A stretch of DNA of 64,000 nt from Vandiemenella viatica. Lineage: Eukaryota; Arthropoda; Insecta; Orthoptera; Morabidae. The stretch spans positions 45,734,610 through 45,798,609 of the forward strand of contig CM061920.1 of assembly GCA_031002005.1 (NCBI GenBank), in the 5' to 3' direction. Of the stretch, positions 46,057 through 56,718 are shown piece after piece. The translations under genes and the position numbers were made by a program. Each line of letters starts with the position of its first letter. Position 1 is the first letter of the stretch. The notes under the pieces were generated by a model, which was not told the DNA's origin, did no database searches, and saw only the letters and a program-made list of their open reading frames with translations.

Positions 46057-47245
46057 TCACACTAGCTATCCCCAGCAGTAATAGATCCTATAGTTCGATT
46101 TTGAAGTCGCTTATGCAGGACAGAAATTTTGCATAATTTTCAACTTTAATGGATTTTCCTGCATTCATTTCCACAGTGAAAACTAATTATAAGAATCATT
46201 TTTAAGTGTATTTCTTATGTCCAAAAGAATTTAATTACAGAGATAATTTGGTTTGTTTATGTTTTAAACCTCACGGTTAGGAAAGTGAGAATTTAAGATT
46301 TGAAATAACTCTGAACTGAGGAAAGTCAAAGCTGATCTGTTATCACCAGCTATAGCACTGTCTAGAATATTTTTATAGTAAAATTAACTAATTTGGCAAA
46401 GTATAATTAGTTCTTTTAATTAACTAAAAGGAATATAACTAAGAAATTTATATCAGTAGATAGCATAAATTGAAAGTATCACGAATATGAAGTTGTTTCT
46501 GTAAAATATTTAAGCGTTAGTGAGATAATTAAGGTTTTGGAAATACATTGTCATTAATTGATGTTGGAGTGCAAAACATTGTGCCAAGCTGGTGACGTAA
46601 TAGACTTTGAGGTTAAGCTTAAAGAAACCCTTTCGAAAGTTGAATTAAATCAGAATAGATGGAATATGATAACAGGAAGGTCTTATATTAATTGCAAGTA
46701 AATCCACTTGGTATATTGGGAGATATTAATTTCTGTAAGAATTTGCTGACGTCATAGGAACGGAAAAGTTGATAAAAGTTCTAGCAGCAATCTTGAAATT
46801 GCCTAGTCTTTCAGTTGATTTCAAGCAGTTAACTTTGTGTCAGTTCACGGAGCGATTTGCTCCACGCGATAGTGGTTACGGCACATACTAACATGCTGTA
46901 ATCGTATTCTCACCAATGTTAAGGGGACTTAGTGAGTTTATCTTCTCGTATGAATGTGCTTAGCATGTCAATCTTCAATGGAACTGTTGTCTAATGCCTT
47001 ATTCATAATTCTGGTACCAACAATGTAAGAGTTATCTTTACCAAGAATATGAGTATTTGGTGATCCTAAACCTGTGTTAAGTGAAATTATTTAACTATAC
47101 CCTTCGGGTTTGGGGTTTATAATACAAACTCATGGTGGCCATTTTATTAAATATTAAGGTACCAGAATGCTACACAGATCATGAACTTAATTGTTCAAAG
47201 TTTAGGTGAGGTGTTGCAAGCCTCCATGCACAGCTAGCACATAAC
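46057..47245. other. Unidentified insert within the RTE LINE
   Basis: RTE coding stops at about 46050 and resumes at about 47250, where only some tens of codons should lie between. The 1.2 kb between them is AT-rich without coding frames. 'TGTAAGGCC' at about 46038 and 'gaatgctaca' at about 47167 could be TG...CA ends of a solo LTR, but I see no target duplication that proves it. Confidence 0.45.
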
Positions 47246-48551
47246 AAGCTGTTTGGCAGCTTTAATGTTCACACCTCTTTTCTTCATTTCTCCAAAATTC
47301 CGTTTGATCTTCCTGTATGCAACTTCTACTTTACAATGACCATTTCCATTTCTACTTCTTCACACTTTTCTTCTAGCCATTTTTTGCATTTCCTGTTTAT
47401 TTGATTTCTAAATTGCCTGTATTGCTCTCTTCCTGCTTCATCCTGAGCATTTTTGTGCCTTCTCTTCTGGTCCATCGACTCCAAAAATTCTTCTGTGTTC
47501 CAAGGTTTTTGGGTGGCTTGTTCCCTAAAGCATAATGTTTCTTTATCAGCTTTCATTATTTAGGTAATTAATGCATTCCATTCGTCTTTGGTTGAGCTCC
47601 GTTCAGAGTTACTTCTTAGAACTAAGGCTACCATTTCTGCAAATTTTTCTCTCGTGGTAGATTGTTTCAGTTTATTCACTTCCAGTCTGTTCTGCTTATG
47701 CTGCTTCCTTATTCATTTGAATTTCACCCTGCACGTCATTACTATCAAATTATGGTCAGAGTCTATGTCTGCTCCTGGATACACTTTACAGTCTAGAACT
47801 TGATTCCTGAATCTCTGTTTGACCATGATATAATACAGCTGATATCTGCCTATATCCCCAGGACGTTTCCAAGTGTATATCCTTCTTGCATGGTTCTTAA
47901 ACAGTATGTTTGCCACAATTAGCTTATATCTTTCACAAAATTCTAACAACTTGCTCCGCTCACCATTTCTTTCTCCTAGACCAAAACTTCCTACAGTATT
48001 CTCCTCTTTTCCTTCTCCAACTATTGCATTCCAATTACCCATGATTATTAGATTTTACTCCCCTATAAATATTTAAAATAATTTTCTCTATTTATTCGTT
48101 ATCTTCCTGTGATGTTGGCATATACACTTGTACTAACGTGGTTGGGGCGGGCTTAGTTTCTAACTCTATCAAAATAATCCTGTCACTAAACTGTTCATAA
48201 TAACTCACCGGTTTCCCTACTCTCTTATTCATTACAAATCCTACACCAGTGACTCCATCGACAGCTTGTGTGTTAATTATCCTGTGTTCCGCAAACCAAA
48301 AATCCTATGTGTCCTTCCATTAAATCTCAGTAACCCCCACACCTTCTAACTTAAGTTGTTCCATCTCCCTTTTTAAGTTTTCTAACCTACCTGATCTATT
48401 CAGACTTCTGACATTCGACATTAGTATTAATGTTAATAAACTTTAAGGCAGTTCAATTTTAACCTAAAACTTGTTTTGGTACTATATTGCAAGAATCATG
48501 TTGATTCTCTTGTAGGAAGCGTACTTTTAATATTGGACTGCTCAGGGACAG

Positions 48552-48607
48552 GTAATCAGAATGGATAGAAACGCTCCAACTCGTAGAATGTTTCTATCCA
48601 TTCTGAT
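48552..48607. repeat. Short perfect hairpin
   Basis: 'tcagaatggatagaaac' and its inverted copy 'gtttctatccattctga' are separated by about 20 bp. It sits in the 5' region of the RTE LINE. Role unknown. Confidence 0.8.
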
Positions 48608-48925
48608 GACTCCTTCCTTAGCAGTCCCCACCTGTAGATTTGATTGGGGGACTATTTTACCTCTGAAGCATTTTACGCATTAGGAAGCCATCATGATATA
48701 TGTAATTTGAGGGGATTACATGTCCTCGGGATACCCTTTGGGTCTTTAATGCAGTCGTTTCCCATTGCCTTCTGCATCCTTATGCTGTCGATCATTTCTG
48801 ATTCATCCACCTTTAGGGGCTGTTTCCAACCCCAAGGGCAAGAGAGTGTCCTGGAACGCACCCCACTCTTCCGACTTCCTTTCGGAGACCGCTTTGGAAA
48901 GCAAAGTCTACTGATTTTCACACAT

Positions 48926-49235
48926 TCTTGTATGAAGGGAATTTCACAAGTAAATCTTCAGTGTCAACCAGACTGTGGCAAAGTATCTCATTCAATTCAT
49001 ATCTTGTTTCAGACATTTACAGTGAGAATAGAGCACCAAATAAGTGCTTAACATAACCAACAACAGGCTACATTATAACAAGCTTTCATCCTCTGGTCAG
49101 ATCTACTGGGAACACAGTCCTCTCTATTGTCTCCTCTCTTTCCAACATTCCTCATCTTCAACTGCTGTACAGATTATGCCTCTGATTTATTGATTCTTTT
49201 TCATTCCACTGAGAAAACCAATGGCGGAACTTCAT
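48926..49235 (+). other. Intron sequence, nothing recognised
   Basis: No assignment. Confidence 0.4.
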
Positions 49236-50110
49236 TATTTTAACAGGGAAAGTCAATAAGATGTTGGACCCCATGGTAAGAACTTAATCAAGACGAAAAG
49301 GAGAAATCCGAAGGAGTTGTGTAACGCATTTAAATTGTTTTGGATTGGTAAGATGCAAAGAGAGAGACTGCTGAAGAAGTGTTCCATTCATTTGAGGTCA
49401 GGACTTTAGCGAAGCCAGTCTATTTCAGGAATGTTATTGTCCACATCACATTGCTTCGTAAATACAAAGTGTGGTAGGTAAGCAGTAATTTTCCGGCCTT
49501 GCATTCGGTAGGAAGAGGGCGCAAATCCCCATCTGGCCATCCAGATTTCGGTTTTATATGGTTTCCCAAATATCTCCAGGCAAATTCCATGATGGTTTCT
49601 TCAAAAAGCCACTGTCGAATACTTTCCCGTTCCTAGCGCTAGTCCATTCCCACCGCACAATAAAAGAAAAAAGCCTCACAAATGCAGCTTTATGACAGAG
49701 CATTGTCATGCCGATACACTCACTCTTCGTCTCCAAATTGATCCTTTAATATATGCAATAAACAATTGTTTAAAATGCGGTAATATCTTTCAGCATTAAG
49801 AATTTTCTTAAGCGCAATAAGGGGCCATTGCTTAGCTATGAAAAACACTCCCATACCATAACACTGCACATGATGGTAGGTAATGTTCTCCAAAAATTTG
49901 CCAAACCCAAATTCTTCCATTGGATTGCCACTGGGTATATCATGAATTATCTATTTATCTGCTGTCCATTTGCATTGCTTTTAGTACCACCTAAAGTGTA
50001 ACTTAGCATTGACTATAGAAATTTTTAACAAGAGCAGTAGTTCGACCTTGGTACCCCATTCGTTTTAACTCCGAACCTATAATCATTATGCAGGCTGAAC
50101 TACTGATAGC
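49236..50110 (-). pseudogene. Tc1-like transposase remnant, interrupted by a SINE
   Basis: Read on the - strand: 'ITYHHVQCYGMGVFFIAKQW' (like the GGGSVMVWG.F block), 'YYRILNNCLLHILKDQFGDE', 'VYRHDNALCHKAAF' (the QDNA.CH block with second catalytic D), then beyond the SINE 'DNNIPEIDWL' and 'SPDLK' followed by 'MEHFFSSL' (SPDLNPIE.LW block). Stops and frameshifts are frequent and the N-terminal DNA-binding part is not recognisable. Terminal repeats were not found. Confidence 0.65.
49462..49675 (+). repeat. tRNA-derived SINE, copy G, inside the Tc1 remnant
   Basis: 'ggtaagcagtaattttccggccttgcattcgg', 'gcgcaaatccccatctggccatccagatttcgg', 'ctccaggcaaattccatgatgg' and an 'aataaaagaaaaaa' tail. It interrupts the Tc1 frame between the second and third catalytic blocks. 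Confidence 0.8.
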
Positions 50111-51400
50111 GCTATGGAACTCATGAGTGATTTCTTCTTCTGCTGCTTTCTTGTGATATACATAGCCTTACTATAATTATGTGTAAGCCATCAATCTAAG
50201 AAAGTAGTCATTTTATCATGCACAACAAAATAGATAGAAAACAATAATAATAATTATGTGGAGATAAATTTATGTGTTAATAAAATGACTAACTGAAAAC
50301 AATATCTTCAGTGTCTGGGATGAAGGCTGTAATATTTAAGCTGAAAACTGGGAAATGCAAAAAAATAACACAAAAGTATCAGAAAATCCAGTTATTATAA
50401 ATTTATAGAATGTTGTAAGAAATTTGTATTATTGTGTAGAGTGTGATTATCACCATGGTTAAAAAGTCATGCTTATATTGTTTTCCAAAACCACTACAAG
50501 AATTTTATATCTCAACCTTGTACAGTCCACAAAGTGCCTTTCTAGGATGGAATGCTTCTGACTAAGTTAGGTTTGTCATAAATTCAGTCCAGAACACTGG
50601 GATCTTGTAAAATAATATGAAATGGTACCTAAAGGTTTCATTGGACTCCACAGAGTGTAGTATTAAGTGACACAAACACAATAATTTCTTGAATAACAGA
50701 CTGGTTATTGCTGACTGGCTCAGGCTAGGGTTGTGGAAAAACTCAGGATAATGAAAGTATTTCACTCAATTCCAAGGAACTCTGTTTAACAAAAAAAAAA
50801 AATTAATTTATTATACACTAATCGAACTTGATTTGGATTTACATCTGAAGACGTAAACTCTTAAAAGTGTTTTGGAATTAAGTGTGGCAGAGTACCAGTA
50901 AAGTGTTGGGTATCTACTCGCCTCCAATACTGAAACACAAGTATCTGCTCACTATTTTTTTCTAGCCCATCAATGATTTTATATAATCTTAATGGGTCTC
51001 CACTCAGATTGTCTCTTTAACACGCAATGCTTCAGCAGTAGTCTCAACTGCCGTTTAAATGTTATGTTGCAAAGAGAGAATCAAGATGGACAGCCATTAA
51101 GATAATGTAGACGCATTTCGCAGGGAAAAACTCATTTGTCACATCATTTAAATTTGAATTTCTATTTGAGTACCATATACTCCATATTTTGAAAGATAAA
51201 GTATTTGGAATTCAAGTATGACATAAAATGTTAGCACTAGTGTTCAATCTTTTTGTTCTGAACTTGTTAAATAATAACATAGCAACAACCATCATTTTTC
51301 ATAGTTGCAGATAAAGATTGAATAAGTGAGTGTAAATGAAAAATTTTGTGTCGCAAACACTCATTTAAATATTACCATGTTTTTTATTATTTTATTTTAG
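50111..51400 (+). other. Intron sequence before exon 8
   Basis: Nothing assigned, ending in the acceptor 'tttattttag'. Confidence 0.4.
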
Positions 51401-51537
51401 GACAAGGACAGCAGTGAGCAAAATGAACAGGACCAGCAGAACGAAATTGCTGTAAATCTCTGTGTTCGAAATAAGCCAGATAACATCAGCAGTGAAGGGG
51501 AGAGAGAACGTGCCCGTGACATTCACAATAAAACATT
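51401..51537 (+). CDS. PCM1: PCM1-like gene, exon 8 of 8 seen
   Basis: 137 nt, enters in phase 0 and leaves after two bases of a codon (TT|gtaagt, consensus donor). It encodes DKDSSEQNEQDQQNEIAVNL, then CVRNKPDNISSEGERERARD and IHNKT: an acidic, polar linker as found between helices of PCM1. The next exon should begin with one base completing the codon. I did not find it in the remaining 12 kb. Confidence 0.75.
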
Positions 51538-52600
51538 GTAAGTTGCAGTTTCCAGTAGCTTTTAAAACTAAAAGAAAGAATTAGCTTTTTTTTTCTTTTA
51601 CTGATGTTACAAATAATTTCCTTAGCCTATATGAATTTGAACAATACGCTAAGATAGGGATACAGGTGAGGACAGCAAAAAATACAACAAACATATAAAT
51701 TCTTTTACAATATTGCTTGTTAGAATAATCAGTCTGCAGTCACTGCAGCACTTAGCATTAGACTTTTGCAAAGCTAATGAAATTGACTCTTTTAGTAGAG
51801 ATGATTCCAGTACAATAGTTATGTCTGAACAACCTTTGGAGGAAGTCATTTTTGACGTCTGCACTTACTTTATCTGGTAAATCTGATTTTCTAGATTTTG
51901 CTCGAGCTATAGTTGTTGTTAGTTCCTGTTTAAGAATCTTAGTTATCATCCTTTACTTATATGTGATAGCAGATAAGACAACAAATTTTTTTCAAAGAAT
52001 CATGTTTGAAGTGATTTTTATCCATCTTATGTTAGATTCCACTATCACACATTCTTTTTGCTTCAATTTGCCTCCTGGTGGCTTCCATCTCGCAATATTC
52101 TTTGACTGTTAGTTATCTGAAAAGCAAAGAATATGGCAAGGTAGATGTGCCTCATAATCTCCCACAAAACCCAGGATTCTCCTCAAATGATTACATATAT
52201 ATATAAAACCCTTTTAATTAGTGATTCAATCAATACAAGTGGCCAGAATTCATTGCAATGTTGGTGGAAAACATTCAATTCTCATTATGTAATTTCTGTA
52301 ATTGTACATAATTTATTACCTTCGATGCTTCAATCACCATCGTATGGTGTGGCGATGGAACGTCTTGTGTCAAGGAGAATGTGGATCTGGGCTTCAATGC
52401 CCGAATTGCAAGGACTGTACAACCCCTATAAAAATCCCCTTAACCTCAAGGTGAGTAACTTGTCAAGGAGGTGAATGGGTGGTAAGGCAAACCACTTCCT
52501 GGCGTACAACCTCACGGGCACCTGCCACACCCCCGTTGTATTGGGTTTGGTGGTGTGATGTGGGTGTTCCACACCACTCAACTTTTTGACACTCCGAACT
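51538..52600 (+). other. Intron sequence leading into a LINE
   Basis: 52300-52600 may be the 5' untranslated region of the following LINE, but I cannot define its start. Confidence 0.35.
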
Positions 52601-52750
52601 CTTTAGACATTGAAGTGATTAACGGGAAGGGATATAGCATATCGTTATCGGTACAGAAAGTTGGCTAAAACCGGAAATAAGTTTTGCCGAAACTTTTAAA
52701 GATAGCATGAATATTTTTCATAAAGACAGATTACATTCTCGTAGAGGTGG

Positions 52751-53067
52751 TCTCGTATTTCTATTCGTATTATCTCGTATTTCTATTTGTTGTTCTTATT
52801 TCCTTAACTCATCCATCATCCAGCTTCGCCAAATAAATAATAATATAATATGACTTAATTCCATTTTTTATTATAATATTATAACATTTTTAACCATTTG
52901 AATAAATACAGGTTCTTTTTTCACAGTAACTTTAAAATCCAAAGCGAACACGACACGGCCTTCACCAAGCTTGTCTCGTCTTGATCTTATCCCCATCTGT
53001 TTTTATAAACGTTTCCTTAGCTACCCATTTCAAAGAGTAATTATTACGGTAGCCTGTTATACTACAG
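52751..53067 (-). repeat. 3' LTR of the LTR retroelement
   Basis: 317 bp, aligned end to end with 55811-56125. Contains 'gaataaatacagg' and 'aaataaataataat' stretches shared by both copies. Ends TCTCGTAT on the left, directly after the GTGG duplication. Confidence 0.9.
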
Positions 53068-53959
53068 CCCCCCTCAAGTTTGCCATATATATTTGTAGTA
53101 ACAAATATTCTGGTAAACTTGCTGAGGACCTTTGTCTTCGCTTTGAATCACACATATATAATTTTCTGCAATGACACTGAGGCCGATAGAACACTCCTTT
53201 CCATGTCCTGTCACGGGAGTGTAGCACCGTTATCAGTCCACTCTGGTGTCACTGACACCACTATATTCCAACGAAACATCTGTAACAATAACATTTGGGT
53301 ATAATTTCTCTTATCAGCTATATCAGAACAAAACATGAAAACAAACAAATGTTAACTTTACCGTCATTGTTATTACTTTCTTGACCTTTACATATTTTGT
53401 TTCAAGATATATACATTAATAATAAGTAAAAGACTGATTCTTCACATGTGTAATCCATACAACCAGTCACATATGAATTCATGAATGAACTCTTCATTTA
53501 CAGGAAAGAAGGTCCCTGGACCATCAAAATATATTTTAACCTCATAAGTTTTAGGCAGTATACAGCAATATTTCACAAAACAAGTGACTCATCTACACCA
53601 CTTCTGTGGTCCTTGCTTCCAAATACTTTCATAGCAGTTCCTCATAATAAGAGTCAACATAAAACATGTCTTTTAATGTCTCTATTTTATTAAAAATAAA
53701 CTACATCTATTAACTGTGTGTTATATGCTTAAAGGGTTTGATGGCAATTACGTTATATCTTTCTCTAACCTTTTCCTCGTTCAGATAGGATACTGTGTAC
53801 GAATTCCCATGGTCTGTACCGATTACTGTATATGAGACTTAAATATCTTTATCTCGTTCTTCTCTTTCTAAACATGTGTACAAAACTTGTTACCGAAGTA
53901 GAGTTGTGACATGGTGTTAATAACATCTTCTTCCGTCGTTTCTTCCAATTTTCTTCTTT

Positions 53960-54470
53960 TCTTGCTTCCTTCGTCCTGCTCACATTCTCTGCTTCTTCCC
54001 ACAAATTCAACTTCTTCTTCTTTCGCTTTTTCCAACTTTCTCCTTTCTCTCTTCCTTTCTTCCTAATCACATTCTTTGCTTCTTCGTGGAGATGCAACTT
54101 CTTCCTCTTTCGCTTTTTCCAACTTTGTTTCTTCTCTCTTCCTTTCTTCCTAATCACATTCTTTGCTTCTTCATGGAGATGCAACTTCTTCCTCTTTTTC
54201 CAACATTCTCTGTTCTCTTTTCCTTTCTTCCTAATCAAATTCTTTGCTTCTTCATGTAGATGCAACTTCTTCCTCTTCCACTTTTTCCAACTTTGTTTGT
54301 TCTCTCTTTCTTTCTTCCTAATCATATTCTTTGCTTCTTCATGCAGATGAAACTTGTTCCTCTTTCACTTTTTCCAACTTTGTTTGTTCTCTCTTCCTTT
54401 CTTCCTAATCACATTCTTTGCTTCTTCATGGAGATGCAACTTCCTCCTCTTTCGTCTTACCTCCTTTCTG
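53960..54470 (-). repeat. Coding tandem repeat, 81-87 bp unit (27-29 residues)
   Basis: The landmark 'attctttgcttcttc' recurs at about 53984, 54071, 54158, 54239, 54326 and 54413, that is spacings of 87, 87, 81, 87 and 87, all multiples of three. On the - strand each unit reads close to LHLHEEAKNVIRKKGREK followed by a 'SWKKRKRKK' type end: lysine/glutamate-rich, probably helical and highly charged. The 158-codon frame 54325-53849 covers most of it. Preservation of the frame across indels suggests selection on the protein before the copy died. Confidence 0.88.
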
Positions 54471-54534
54471 CAAATATTTCTTTTCTCCTTTTTTGTCATA
54501 AACTTCTGCTGCACTGAGTTAACGAGACTGTTAA

Positions 54535-55300
54535 ATTGTCAAGTCATTTCTTGATCAGATACATCTACTTCCTTCTTCAATTCTGCTGTTTTCTCTGCTT
54601 CCACAGCCTCTTCTCGCATTATTTCTTCTATTTCAGGATTCATGCCATGAAAGGAAAATCGCCCAACAATAGGGTCTTCACATAGAACGTAACTTGATCA
54701 AGAATATACTTATCTTTTTCATGTTTCATATCTGCTGTAATAACACTAGAAAATAGTGCTTGGCTGTCCTCTTTACATTTTGCTAATTGCTAATTGCAAG
54801 TCATGTAATTGTAATGTCTGTTGCCTGGTATTAACTTCAGTTTCCATATCTCTTAGGTTGTCTCCTAGTGTATCAGAGTTTTGGACTAAGCAGGTGGTGG
54901 GTGTTTTTTGCCCTACTACTTCTGTAATTGGATCTATTTGAGTAGTAACTAATGTAGTGATGTCTGTTTTCATTTTCTTCACTTGATTCCCCATTCAATT
55001 TTTTTGTTCATTCAACTTAGATTTGAACTATGAGGAGGATCCTAATACTAATTGCTTCAAATCGGAGATTTCTGCCAACAGTCGATTGTTTACGTCCAAT
55101 TGCGGTCTGTTATCTTTGTTCGTTACTAGTGTGTCAACATGAGTAACCGGCGATGATGCGCTCTCGGGAAACCCATAAAAATATCCCGAAACATCATCAC
55201 TGTTTAGCACTATATTCGGAGAAAGGCTCGATGACTGCCCATCCCCAGGATATTCAGGTTCCTGCATATTTAAATAGTTGCAGAAATTAATGCAAGCCAA
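54535..55300 (-). CDS. Gag-position protein of the LTR retroelement, fragmented
   Basis: Three - strand frames lie in order before the charged repeat. 55300-55028 begins MACINFCNYLNMQEPEYPGD. 54994-54773 begins MGNQVKKMKTDITTLVTTQI and looks coiled coil. About 54700-54535 contains 'PIVGRFSFHGMNPEIEEI' and 'REEAVEAEKTAELKKEVD'. Together with the tandem repeat they may have been one protein, now interrupted by stops. No zinc knuckle or protease motif was seen. Placement after the 5' LTR suggests Gag; sequence alone does not prove it. Confidence 0.45.
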
Positions 55301-55810
55301 AACTAACCTCGAATAAAAGAAATGACTTTTTACTTTATATATGATTATATATATCTGTCATTTATCAAATCTGCATTAGGAATATTCTCATGTAACCTGC
55401 GCTGTTATATTTACTCTATCAGAAATATTATTAGTTTACTATCTGAATAATATATCAGGTCAAGAAAGTACTGGAATCTTTCAAAATTATAATCTATAAA
55501 TTGTGATACATCCAATGTTGCGTACTTTACGATAACCTGCACCACTTTAGTTCAGTATATAAAAAAAATGACTTATCTTTATAACTTTAACGGCATGCGT
55601 CATTTGTTGACGTAGACAGCAGCCGGCTCGGCGCAGGCAAACGTGCTCCTCGATCTGTAAACAGCTGTCCACAGTCTGCGATGTTTGCTTCGAGTAGTTT
55701 GTTGTCGGGTTCTCGTAGAATGCTCTTCTTCACTGACAATCTTTGGTTGGTTTCTTGTGTGTCGTGATAATTTGTATTTTATTCGTTACTGCTTGTCGTC
55801 TCGGTCGCCA

Positions 55811-56125
55811 TCTCGTATTTCTATTCGTTTATCTCGTATGTCTATTTGTTGTTCTTATTTCCTTAACTCGTCCATCATCCAGCTTCGCCAAATAAATAAT
55901 AATATAATATGACTTAATTCCCTTTTTTATTGTAATATTATAACATTTTTAACCATTTGAATAAATACAGGTTCTTTTTTCACTGTAACTTTAAAATCCA
56001 AAGCGAACACTACACGGCCTTCACCAAGCTTGTCTCGTCTTGATCCTATCCTCATCTGTTTTTATAAACGTTTCCTTAGCTACCCATTTCAAAGAGTAAT
56101 TATTACGGTACCCTGTTATACTACA
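55811..56125 (-). repeat. 5' LTR of the LTR retroelement
   Basis: 315 bp, near-identical partner of 52751-53067, bounded by the primer-binding-site-like sequence on the interior side and the GTGG duplication on the exterior side. Confidence 0.9.
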
Positions 56126-56471
56126 GTGGGGTATTTATAGCTGTGAGTAAATTTCTCCCATGTAATGAAATAGACATCAATACGATATATGAAATAATAT
56201 GGATTAAACTCAATGTTGCTCGGTCAAAATTCATCATAGGCACCTTCTACCGTCCACCCGATTCTGACATATCTATCGCCGAAGAGTTAAGAAATAATGT
56301 AAACAGTATAGCTAGCCGTTTTCAGGATCATGCTATGATCCTAGGAGGCGACTAAAATCGGCCTTATATTGACTGGTGTAATTACGTTCACATTACAGGT
56401 AGAAGGGATAAGGCAGCTTCTGAAGTAATTCTCGATTTGTTGTCAGATAATCGTCTTGAGCAGCTAGATAA

Positions 56472-56718
56472 TTTTTTTTTTTTTTTTGTCTGCTTAATGT
56501 CTCTCTGAACAGCGAGGTCTTTAGAGACGGGAAAGGATGGGGGGCAAGGAATGGGAAGGTATTCGGCCATGGCCTTTTGAAGGAAGCATCCTGGCATTTG
56601 CCTGGAGTGATTTGGGAAACCATGGAAAACCCAAATCTGGATGCCCGGACGGGGATTCGAACCGCCGTCCTCCCAAATTCGAGGCCAGAACGCTAGCCGT
56701 TAAACCACCACGCTCGGT
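56472..56718 (-). repeat. tRNA-derived SINE, copy H, with target duplication
   Basis: Full-length head 'accgagcgtggtggtttaac' on the - strand, B-box-like 'ggttcgaatccccg', body as in copy A, and a T15 run on the left (its poly-A tail). It is flanked by 'cagctagataa' and 'cagctagttaa', an 11-bp duplication with one mismatch. It interrupts the LINE between 'DNRLEQL' and 'VNEPVQ', which rejoin in frame. Confidence 0.92.

Larger units (their letters stand above)
43300..48925 (-). pseudogene. RTE-type LINE, fragmented by two inserts
   Basis: Pieces appear in the right order on the - strand. 48420-47713 is an apurinic-type endonuclease with 'MGNWNAIVGEG', 'GLGERNGERSKLLEFCERY', 'YTWKRPGDIGRYQLYYI', 'GADIDSDHNLIV' (catalytic DSDH). 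47556-47326 is the linker. 46056-45865 has 'NWWNEYREKLYDGDD'. 44441-44049 is RT with 'CENYRTISLTSHASKFLIRI' and 'VRQGCSLSPLIFN'. 43777-43457 is the C-terminus with 'IEAFEMWCYRRMLKIKWTDK'. This is the family often annotated as craniofacial-development-protein-2-like. The 3' end near 43300 ('tcatcagtcttttgac') and the 5' region to about 48925 also resemble that family. The catalytic 'YADD' loop is missing or altered near 44070. Confidence 0.85.
52751..56125 (-). mobile_element. LTR retroelement, 3.4 kb, - strand, no pol recognised
   Basis: Two direct repeats of about 316 bp (52751-53067 and 55811-56125) are the LTRs, starting TGTAGTATAACAG on the - strand. A primer-binding-site-like TGGCGACCGAGACGACAAGC abuts the 5' LTR (55791-55810), and a GGGGGG polypurine tract abuts the 3' LTR (53069-53074). 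GTGG is duplicated on both sides (52747-52750, 56126-56129). Removing element plus one GTGG restores the LINE frame RRGG|VFIA. By hand alignment the LTRs differ by about nine substitutions and a small indel, so the insertion is not ancient. The 2.7-kb interior holds small - strand frames and a coding tandem repeat, but no protease, RT or integrase, so it is likely nonautonomous. Confidence 0.9.
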
